From: Stereocaulon alpinum
Lineage: Eukaryota; Ascomycota; Lecanoromycetes; Lecanorales; Stereocaulaceae
Direction of reading: 5' to 3'
Assembly: GCA_018257865.1 (NCBI GenBank)
Contig: JAEUBA010000192.1
Location: 1-28,543 of the forward strand
DNA: 28,543 nucleotides
Both the position numbers and the translations under genes were made by a program. Positions 20,451 through 28,543 of this stretch are shown here, in pieces. Positions within the stretch are counted from its first letter, which is position 1; every line of letters begins with the position of its first letter. Below the pieces are notes generated by a model that searched no databases, had not been told where the DNA came from, and saw nothing but the letters and a program-made list of their open reading frames with translations.

Positions 20451-20892
20451 TAGCTCTAAGATAAAAATCCTAGACGGTTAGGAGGTACGCTTTAGCGTAT
20501 ACTCTTACGAGGTAGTATACGGGTAGTAGGAGGTATTAGGGTAGATAGGTAGGTAGAGGGACGAAGACCGAGGTGCCTAGTATTTAGGTAAGTAGGGTTA
20601 CTATAGTAGGATTAGAATTATATTATTAGGTTTATAGAAATTTTCTTTAACACCCGCTAGTACTAGTAATATTATAGTAGTAGGCCGTAGCCTCTTTCGA
20701 TTATTAATAGTTTATAGGCCTCTGCCTCTTCAGCTTTATCTACTAGTAACTACTCCTTATAGTCTTCGCCTCTAGCGGGTTATTTAGTTTCTTCTACTAC
20801 CTTAGTAGGGTCGAATACTAAGTAGGTTTATACTATTTATTTAACCTCGCTGATACACTTACGAGGGCAGGGGTAAGTGGTAAGATTTATTC
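20451..20892 (-). other. Gag start region and leader of element 2
   Basis: Collinear with about 6231-6687 of element 1, with small deletions (the segment around 6495-6530 is absent). The region next to the LTR (minus strand GAATAAATCTTACCAC) should hold the primer-binding site. Nothing else recognised. Confidence 0.6.
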
Positions 20893-21148
20893 TAATATTA
20901 GGGGCCGGCCTAGAGCGAGTTAATAGGGGTATTATTAGACTAGGAGAATAAATCTAAGGAAGGAAAGCTATATATATAGAGCGTATATATAATATATTAG
21001 GGACGCAGCTTAGTAGGCGCTAAGGCTAAAGAGGCCTAGCGTTAGACTTAGCTAAGTCGGACACAAGTCGAACCGGACCTAGTCCGAAGTGTATAAATAC
21101 TAGCAAGTAATAAAGGACTAGCAAGTAACGTAAGGCTAGCCCGTAACA
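20893..21148 (-). repeat. 5' LTR of element 2
   Basis: 256 bp, gap-free match to 8245-8500. The inner part (20893-21060) is the mutated one; the outer end keeps CTAGCAAG twice and GTAACA. Confidence 0.95.
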
Positions 21149-23600
21149 ATATCCTCGTCTATTCCTAGGACTAAGAGTTATATATTAAAGTAGTAAAGTC
21201 GGTACTCTAACGGCTACGGGAATTTAAGTTTTATATAAGTCTTAAGAAATATAATTTTATAGTATCTAAGGTAGAGTTCCTTAGGTTTATTATAGGTAGC
21301 GTAGGCGTACGTATAGACGTACGTAGGGTTAATATAATATTAGGGTTAATATAATATCCTAATAGCTAAAGCTAAAGAGTATAAAAGATATTTAGATATT
21401 TTTAGGGTTTACTAATTTCTATTAATATTTTATTAAGCGTTACTCCTCTATTATAGTAGTATTAACGGACTACTTAAAAAACGACTACCTATTTATTAAG
21501 GGAGGGAAACTAATATTAAGTAATAATATACGAGCAGCGTTTAAATAGCTTAAGCGCCTCTTTTAAGGGGTACCCCTCCTTATCTACTTCAACCTAACTA
21601 AGGAGATTTAATTAGAAATAGACGTATTAGTTTTAGCTATTATAGCTATACTATCCTAAAAGATCTCCTCTAGCGTAGACGGAGCGGAGGTAGAGTAGTA
21701 CTTAGTTATATTCTATTTAAGGAAGTTTTATTTAGTAGAGACTAAGTATAAAACTTATAATTAAAAGCTTCTTATAATAGTTAAGGCGTTCTAAGTATAG
21801 CGGTACTTAGAAGGAAGTCTATATCTAGTAATAGTAATTACGAATTATAATAACCTAAGATATTTTCGGTTAATAGCGTTATTAACTAGAAGGTAAGCCC
21901 GCTAAGTAATAAAGCTTACTATATATAACTTCGAAATCTATTACTATACGGGTACTAAAAACCTAGCTAACGCGCCGTCTAGGCGGCTAGACTACGGAGT
22001 AGGGATAGATAAAGAAGATATATATCTACTAATATTATAGAATAAGCTAAAGAATATAAGATATATTTCTTTAGTAGATACTTAGGTATATAGCTCCTAA
22101 GGTAATTATTAGACCTATACTTAAAAAGAGAATAAAAGGTTAATAAGGCTTATAGAACTCTATACCCTATAATTAGAGAAAAGTAATATACTCTTAGTAA
22201 CGTAATATAGCGTAGGCGACGGCCTTAACCCTACTATTAGTAAGTTCGGTTATAAACGAATAATATTAAGAGGGCTTATTATAGCTATATTAAGAGCGGA
22301 GCGTACTTAAAGAGAGTATACTAACTTAATATTAGAAATCCTCTAATATCTCTAAGAGGGAGATAAAGATATACTTAGTAAAAAGGCGGTACTACGGCTA
22401 TAGTACTAGTTAAGTAGTATAGACGCTTCTTTAATAATAGACTAAGTAGGGATTCTATATAAGGGTAGTTTAATATATATACCTAATAACGAGGCTATTA
22501 AGTATAAAATTATAAAATTCTATTATAACGACCTATATACTAGCTACTACTTATAGAAACGGACGTAGGAGCTTATTAAGCGTAAGTTCTACTAAAAGAT
22601 AATAAGTTAAGATATTTATAACTATATATAGAAATACTTAACCTACTAACTAATAAAACTATATAGATATACTATATACGGTACGCTATCTCCCCTACTA
22701 ATACTAATAAGGCTGTTTTAAGAGATTATAATAGACTTTATTATAGATCTTCCTCTAAGTAAGCTAGGGAGTAGTATCTATAATATAATCCTAGTAGTAG
22801 TAGACTGCTATACTAAGGTCTCTAAGTATCTACTTATAATAAAGATAGTAGACGCTATTAGAGTAGCTAACCTAGTATATTATAATATATTCTTAGAGTA
22901 TAGATAGCTAGAGGGGATCGTTAGTAACCGTAGGGTAGTTTTTATAAATAACTTCTAAGTAGTAGTATATTATTATATAAATATATAGAGGAAGCTGAGT
23001 ATAGTATTCTACCCTTAGATAGATAGATAGATAGAAAGGTAGAATAGTATATTAGAGTAGTATCTATACTACTACTCTAACTAGAAGTAGGATAATTAGG
23101 CTAGACTATTATACTTAGTAGAGTTCGCGTATAACTATATAAAGTAAGTAAGTATCGGGTTACCTCCGTATAAAGCGCTATATAGGTACCTCCTAATAGT
23201 CGACGTTTAGCTAACGGAGCCTTATACTAGAGATATCCCCTCTACTAGAAATAGAGTAGAAATACTATAATAGAATAGATAAACTCTAGAAGACTATCTA
23301 TATAATACCTAAGTAGCTTAGGCGAAATATATAAATAAGCGTAGAAAGCTAATAATATATACTATTAGAGATTAACTACTATTAAGCGCGAAGAATATTA
23401 AGCTTATATAGCTATTAAAGAAGCTATTATATAGGTACCTAGGACTATTTAAGGTACTTTAATATATTAGGGAATATACCTATAAGCTAGACCTACTAAG
23501 AATATTCCGTGTATATCTAGTCTTTTATATCTCGCTCCTAAAGCCCTATATCCCTTTAACCGGTAGAGATATACACCCTACGGGAACTAAGCCCTATAGG
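21149..23600 (+). pseudogene. pol: 3' half of a fourth Ty3/Gypsy element: RT end, RNase H, integrase
   Basis: Starts abruptly inside reverse transcriptase at DILVYS, the residues just after the catalytic Asp, and continues with SVLQRLREFKFYISLKKYNF and VEFLRFIIG at about 21200-21300. The RNase H end reads YYTGTKNLANAPSRRLD at about 21942-21992. Integrase: core start DFIIDLPLSKLG near 22735, VVVDCYTKVSKYL at about 22795-22840, FYP.IDRQIERQN near 23010-23045, and FAYNYIK.VSIGLPPYKALY at about 23120-23180. A C-terminal VFYISLLKPYIP near 23520-23555 resembles the usual FHVSLLKPY end. Degenerate, with many stops. No LTR or chromodomain was found at its right end, and its 5' half is absent on the left of element 2. 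Confidence 0.85.
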
Positions 23601-23700
23601 GCTATGTATACTACTAAGGCGCTTTCTATATACTAATACGCCTATATAATTACTCTATTAAATAATAACTTCTAAATATTAACTCCTACCTATTTAATCT

Positions 23701-25085
23701 ATACGTATCGATAAGGTTGAGATAGAAGGTCCCTCAGACGAGCTCCTATAGAGCGGAAAAGAGAAAGTAGCCTATAGGAAGCGCTCCTTAGTAGATATTC
23801 TAGAAGAGGTAGAAAGTTAGTATAATATATTAACCTATAATCGTATACCTATTAAATCGCGAGCGCTAGCTATTAAGCTTCCCTAGAAGGACCCTATACC
23901 CTACGAGCTATTTAGTATCTTTATTATACCCTATATACTTAATTAGGTTACTCTATTTACTAATATTAAGGTAGAATAGTAGTAGAGAGACCCTTCTAAG
24001 AAAAAGTAAAAATATACTCGCCCCTAGGAGACTATAGATAGACTAGAAATTAAAGCTTAGATTAGGGTACGTCTACTTATAGGTCTAAAGCGAGTAGCGA
24101 CTTATTAATAGTACTAGAATATATCCTATAACGGAGCTATCTTTATAGCTATTCAGTCCGTAATAACTATTAGACGGCTCGAGCAAATACGCCGCTTTTT
24201 AAAGATTAACGATCTTCGATTAGAGCTATAAGAGATAGGGTAAAGGAAGGACTTCTAGTAGAAAATCGAGCCGTTTATCTAGGGCTTTCGCGTAGGGTAT
24301 TTAAAATACTATACCCCTAGGAGTTACGTCTCTATTAATAAACTATTAGTAAAGTTTAAAGGGAGATTACGTTATACGATAAATATTACTATAAAAGTAG
24401 GCGGTAAAGGCTTTAAGATCTATACTATTACCTACGGTAATTATTTAATTAACTTTTTATTTTCGTCTAAGGTACGTAATACTTCGAATTTAGCTTATCC
24501 TCAGAGTCTATAACTTCCCTACTATATTATAGTAGAACGAGTGTATAATTTAAAGGCGAATTTATTTAAAAATATTAGAATATTAGCCTACGGAGTTATT
24601 GCGGAGTTATTACGGGTAAAAGTTATAACTTTAGTAAAAGTTAAGAATTACTATGTTTTCTTTAAAAATATATACTAGACTTAACTATAGTCGTATCTCT
24701 ATTAAACTTTACGAATAATTAGCTTAATATATATACTAATATATATATAGACGGCGAAAGTATCTAAGTTAAAGTTAACTTTACAGCTCGGCTTCCTAGA
24801 AGAGTCTAAATTCTCAGCCTTATATAGAGTTATCTTATAACTCGTATAAAGCCTTCTAAACCTACCCTATCGCTATTATCTCTTTACCGATAACTTCTTT
24901 ACTACCCAGAAATATATAGAGGCGTTACGTATATTATTAGTAGTGTATAGTAGGACCTATAAGGCTAGCTTAGGGTTTCTAAACTAACTACTTAGAATAT
25001 CTTTCTTATAATAACAGAATATCGCGACTTTCGGAGCAATTCCGCCTTTACAGCTAATTAGATTGCCCCTATAGTTCTCCCCCCC
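23701..25085 (+). pseudogene. piggyBac-like (DDE_Tnp_1_7 type) transposase remnant
   Basis: A single plus-strand frame can be followed from ATA at 23701, possibly a RIP-altered ATG, through about 460 codons. Landmarks: YNGAIFIAIQSVITIRRLEQIRRFLKIND-type sequence at about 24120-24220; KYYTPRSYVSINKLLVKFKGRLRYTI at about 24305-24385, where the family has a VSIDE segment (here D and E are altered) followed by F.GR; GGKGFKIYTITYGNY; and FTDNFFTTQKYIEALR at about 24880-24940, matching the family's DNFF.S..L block with the acidic residue kept. Stops interrupt it, but some stretches are well preserved. The 3' end stops at the 249-bp repeat, before the expected C-terminal block. TIRs and TTAA target sites were not found. 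Confidence 0.75.
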
Positions 25086-25334
25086 TGTTAACCCTCAAGC
25101 GTGTGCGCGTTATAGCTACGCTAACGCAATAATATTAATTAGGGTCTAGGGGCTTAGCAATAGTATTGCTACCTAGGACTCCCCCGTGTTTTGGGGATCT
25201 TTAGAAATTAGTTCTGCTACTACTTAACTACCAAGTAATATAATTATGTCTATTGCTTGATACCTGAATCCAGTAACTTCACGTCTCTCATACCTTAGTG
25301 CGCCAGCTTAGAGCCGGCGTCGCTAGCCTTTACA
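25086..25334 (-). repeat. 249-bp LTR-like repeat, right copy (little mutated)
   Basis: Reverse complement of 6933-7181. On the plus strand it runs TGTTAACCCTC...GCCTTTACA. It keeps most CA/TG dinucleotides (GTGTGCGCG, TTGCTTGATACCTGAATCCAG). Flanks CCCCC and AGTAG do not match. It abuts the truncated TRIM copy on its right, so it probably inserted into or recombined with that TRIM. Confidence 0.75.
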
Positions 25335-25952
25335 AGTAGGCCCCTAAAGGGCGCCCCTACCGGAATATTCGTGCCCGAAGGACTTAGCGAATTAAGAAAG
25401 TTAAAGCCTACGAAGGGAACTTCTAGTTAGCGGCCTCCCTAAAGGACGCTTCCGCTAGGTAGTAGGCCCCCGAAGGGCGCCCCTACCGGAATATTCGTAC
25501 CTGAAGGACTTAGCGAATTAATTATTCGTACCCGTAGGACTTAGCGAATAGTGTAATTAAAGCCCCTATAGGGTACTCCGTAATAGGCCCCTGAAGGGTG
25601 CCTCCCCTAGCGAAAATTTAATACCACAGGCTGCGCGCTAAAGCAGTGCAGCGGGGTTAGGAGGGCGGGAACCCTATTAGGTCGCTTAGTAGCTAATTAC
25701 AGCTGCGCTCCCTGAAAAAATCCCTTAGAAATTACCCCCTTAACGGTATTAAACCCCGGACCTTTATAATTTAGGTTAAGATTATCGAGCTTTATCGCAC
25801 CGAATATACTTATCAACTTAGTAACTATAGGCGCAGTTACCGCTGAACCCCTAAGGGCAAAACTCAAAATGTTCGGTGCTTGCTAGGGCGATACTATTAG
25901 ACTCTATATAGCTTAGTAGTCCGGGGGTGTAGTATACCCCGGAGCCCTAACA
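25335..25952 (-). mobile_element. Truncated inverted copy of the TRIM
   Basis: Reverse complement of the 5' LTR and much of the interior of the element at 1094-2099. The 5' LTR is 25811-25952 (142 bp, ending CCCTAACA); the interior runs from 25810 down to 25335 and stops inside the third tandem unit at the 249-bp repeat. The 3' LTR is missing. The LTR lacks about 11 bp (the second CCGCGGGTAT-type unit) present in the left copy. It is only lightly RIP-mutated, keeping TGCGCGC, GCAGTGCAGCGGGG and CAAAACTCAAAATGTTCGG. Confidence 0.88.
25811..25952 (-). repeat. 5' LTR of the right TRIM copy
   Basis: 142-bp match to 1094-1246 in inverted orientation, apart from an 11-bp deletion near the LTR start; ends TATCAACTTAG...GGAGCCCTAACA on the plus strand. 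Confidence 0.85.
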
Positions 25953-28543
25953 GAAACCTTTCTAAAGTCGCCCCTTCTAGCTAAAAACTTTCGCTTATTA
26001 GCTTACTTATTATCCTACTCTACCTATCTAACCTCGCTGCTAGGCTCTATAATACTAGTAATAATAATCTCCGCTACCCTAATAGGCCCTATAATACTCC
26101 GGTAGCTCCGCCGCCTTTAGCTTCTACTTACGCTTAGGCTTCTTTATCTTTAGGGTTTTTATTACTAGTTCTACTCTAATAGGGAGTTTAGACTGGGAGA
26201 GCTATTCCCTAGTAAGTTAATACTACGTTAGGAATCCTAACCTAACTAGCTATCTTATAGCTACTCTTATACTAGTAACCTTAGCTAGTATAGTTCTAAT
26301 ATTATAAGTCTCTACCTCTTTAATAAGCTCCCTTTAAGTATCGCTAAGCTTTAGGTAGTATAGGAGAATATACTTTATATCCTAATTCCTCTATCTATAA
26401 CTATAGCAGGCACTACGGACCCCTAGTACCCTTACCTTATAAAGGAAGTAGTTAAACCTATTCTTCCTACTTTAGAGTTAGACTGCTATTAAGCTTTCTA
26501 CCTTCTTAAGCTTTAGGTAGTAGTTATACCTTCCTCCGAATAATAGTTTATTCTATATAGGTATATGAGAGTGCTTAGGAATAGTATCCTTATATACCTC
26601 CTACCGCTTAATCTACTTTATTATTACTTAGCCTTATATCTTCTTAGCTAGGACACCTACGTCTTAATACTCCTTAATATCTATTTTTAGATTATACTAA
26701 TATACCTTCCTCTTTATTACTATTACCGCTTAATCCTAATCCTTCGCCTTAAGCTCCTATAGGGCCTATTCTTCCTTTTCTAGTAATAGGGTTAGGTATA
26801 TTAAGCGCGCCCTTCCTTTCCTTCCCCGTAGTCTCCTATAGATTAAGCGGTTACCTTCGATTATTAAGGGGTATACTCCCCTTAGTACCTAGTATCTTAT
26901 AACTAAGGCGTCTAGATAGGTTTAGATAGGTATAATAACTACCTCTGCTTCTAGGACTTAGACCGGTATTACCTTATATACTCTAAGTACTATCTATAGG
27001 CAGTCGTTCTATATTATTACGAGCGTCTTAATATACTTTTCTATAGCTCCCCGCCCCCTAGTAGGGGTATACTATATTAGAGTAGCGAATATAAGTATAG
27101 GCTTTACCGCTATACTATATACCTTCCTATACTTCTTAAATATAGCTCCCTAAGTTAACCCTACTAGGCACTTAATCGCTTAGGCTTAAGTAGCGGCCTT
27201 TACCTTTATCTACGCTATATATAGGCCCTAGCGGAGTTTAGTATTAATATATAGCCCTAGGACCCTAATACTCGCTTTTAGCTTAACCTCTATATTACTA
27301 AATTATACCGTCTCCTTTATATTAAACCTTTTAGGGGCGCGTAATAGATATACTAGTTTATACTTCTAAGGCGTAAACGTCGCCCCGTATATTTTCGCCT
27401 ACGTTTAGTAGAGCTTATAGGCCTATTCTAGCTACCTATAGTTCGTTTCTATTATCTTACTATATACTAGTAGGTATACGTTATCTACGAATCCTCCTAC
27501 TTATACTAGGATTTTTGCTTTTGAGTATACTTTAATTAGTAGTATATTAAAGAAGAGAAATAGGATTAGTAATATAGGTAATCCTTATAGAATCCCCGTC
27601 TCTATTACCTCTACTAGGCTAGTTTTACCTCTTAAAGTAATTAATATCGCTCTATCTTTAAGGAAGCTTACAGTCTATTAAATAATTCCCTTAGGGATTC
27701 CTTTTATCTTTAGGTTATAGAGTAGCCTTTTATAGGATATATTATCGAATACCCCTACTATATTTAGTAATAGTAGGCTCGCTATATTATCTTTACCTTA
27801 GTTTTATATTATATAGACTGAATCTATAATAGTCTCTAAGGCTATTTCTACTAAGCGTCTCTTTCTACCCCCTATTTAGTATTTTAGGAGTAGGTAATTC
27901 CTTTTAGCTATTCTACTAAGATATTTCGCTATTACCGTCTCTAACGCTTTCCTAAGTATATCTAGTAATATAATAGGCTGGTACGCCTTAGGCTCTAAAT
28001 AGTTAGTCTTTTTTAGTTTCTTTAGTATTACTATATTCGCCTCCTAGAACTTCTTTAGGTAGTATCTATAATCTAAGTACGCTTAAAATATCCTCCTAAA
28101 CGTCTCTATTATCTCTATATATACCGCTCTTAGGAACCTATTTAGGATCTCTAAAATCCCTAGGGCCTTATCCGCTGCTAGGTACTAAATTATATCCTTT
28201 ACCTCCTTTAAGGTAATCTCGCTATCTATCGCTATAGGTTCTAAGTAGTCGGCCCCCTCTATATCCGTTAGGTCTACTAAGGGTAAGAGTGGGAAGAGGA
28301 CCCTCCTTAGGGCCTCTACCTTCCCCTTAAAGTCTATTACTTTATTCCCGTTTCCGTCTTTAATAGCTGGGAATTACGGTAGCTCTTTAAGGCGTATACT
28401 CCTTTCCCTTCCCTACTTAACGAGTTATTATACTCCTCCTAGTCTTAGTAATACCTTATAGACTCCCTCTCTAAAAGCTATTATCCTAGCCTTCTATAGG
28501 GTAGTAACCTTTTCCCTTTTAGCCTAATAGAGGGCTTCCTTAG
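25953..28543 (-). pseudogene. Tad1/LINE-like non-LTR retrotransposon ORF2 remnant (reverse transcriptase and C-terminal zinc region), open at the right edge
   Basis: On the minus strand from the right edge: the linker before RT (KGKVEALRRVLFPLLP near 28280-28330, then ITLKEVKDII and ADKALGI), RT blocks with LKKLKKTNYLEPKAYQPIILLDILRK-type sequence at about 27950-28040, GVFDNISYKRLLYNLKIKGIP at about 27690-27760, and the catalytic motif GGFVDNVYLL at about 27475-27505, where FxDD reads FVDN. About 26380-26440 gives a region resembling the cysteine/histidine C-terminus of fungal LINEs (YILLYYLKL). Many stops. The endonuclease and ORF1 would lie beyond the window. The 3' end is not defined; it is put next to the TRIM at 25953 because no other feature intervenes. 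Confidence 0.85.

Larger units (their letters stand above)
8245..21148 (-). mobile_element. Ty3/Gypsy LTR retrotransposon, element 2 (RIP-degraded, hosts element 3)
   Basis: Bounded by 256-bp LTRs at 8245-8500 and 20893-21148. Excluding the 6840-bp nested element 3 it is about 6.1 kb and is collinear with element 1, minus strand, same domains. Its LTR contains a 31-bp stretch around 8397-8440 that element 1 lacks, so the two are subfamily variants. The flanks do not match (GCTAT before, ATATC after), and the sequence after 21148 is the middle of another element's reverse transcriptase whose first half is not on the left. The two ends may therefore not derive from one insertion. Confidence 0.93.

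Noticed and set aside
25086..25110. TTAACCC start as a piggyBac terminal inverted repeat for the adjacent transposase
   Set aside because: The orientation is wrong for a right end of an element lying to the left, and no partner end is seen near 23600-23700. The same sequence at 7150-7181 is not next to any transposase.
6933..25334. One giant element bounded by the inverted 249-bp repeats as terminal inverted repeats (a Starship- or Maverick-like unit)
   Set aside because: The content between them is ordinary nested LTR elements and a transposase fragment, no captain recombinase or viral-type genes were seen, no target duplication exists, and the two copies have very different RIP levels.
1..28543. 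tRNA, rRNA, CRISPR or telomere repeats
   Set aside because: No cloverleaf, rRNA core, regularly spaced repeat array or TTAGGG-type run was seen. The only short tandem arrays are the TRIM units and the 18-bp repeat.

Overview
This window looks like heterochromatic, transposon-packed DNA of a filamentous ascomycete (Pezizomycotina). The main evidence is the base pattern. CpA and TpG are almost absent, TpA is everywhere, and nearly every former reading frame is broken by TAA/TAG stops while CpG largely survives. That is the signature of repeat-induced point mutation (RIP). No intact host gene, tRNA, rRNA or CRISPR array was recognised; everything identifiable is a dead or non-autonomous mobile element.

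Layout from left to right. 1-6912 is a Ty3/Gypsy retrotransposon on the minus strand (element 1), its left LTR cut by the window edge. Its integrase is split by a miniature LTR element (TRIM, 1094-2099) with a clean 5-bp target duplication. 6933-7181 is a 249-bp LTR-like repeat. 7182-8244 is an unassigned, less mutated stretch with degenerate minus-strand coding and a small 18-bp tandem repeat. 8245-21148 is a second, related Ty3/Gypsy copy on the minus strand (element 2). A different Ty3/Gypsy chromovirus on the plus strand (element 3, 12465-19304) is inserted near the 3' end of its gag. Element 3 in turn carries a 273-bp solo LTR (15788-16060) inside its reverse transcriptase, and between its chromodomain and 3' LTR it has a decayed antisense frame with a cysteine-rich plus coiled-coil pattern. 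21149-about 23600 is the 3' half of a fourth Ty3/Gypsy element on the plus strand. 23701-25085 is a decayed piggyBac-like transposase. 25086-25334 is an inverted copy of the 249-bp repeat, 25335-25952 an inverted truncated copy of the TRIM, and 25953-28543 a Tad1/LINE-like non-LTR retrotransposon on the minus strand running off the right edge.

The insertions give a relative chronology: element 2 is older than element 3, which is older than the solo LTR; element 1 is older than its TRIM. Target duplications support the three inner events (ACTTC, ATACG, GTAAG). Element 2 as a whole lacks matching flanks, so that locus has probably been rearranged.

The most notable signal is the distribution of RIP changes. 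In every LTR pair that can be compared (elements 1, 2, 3 and the TRIM), the end facing the element body is mutated while the end facing the flank is much better preserved. All coordinates of degenerate coding regions are approximate because starts and stops have been destroyed; domain calls rest on reading conserved motifs through stop codons by eye.
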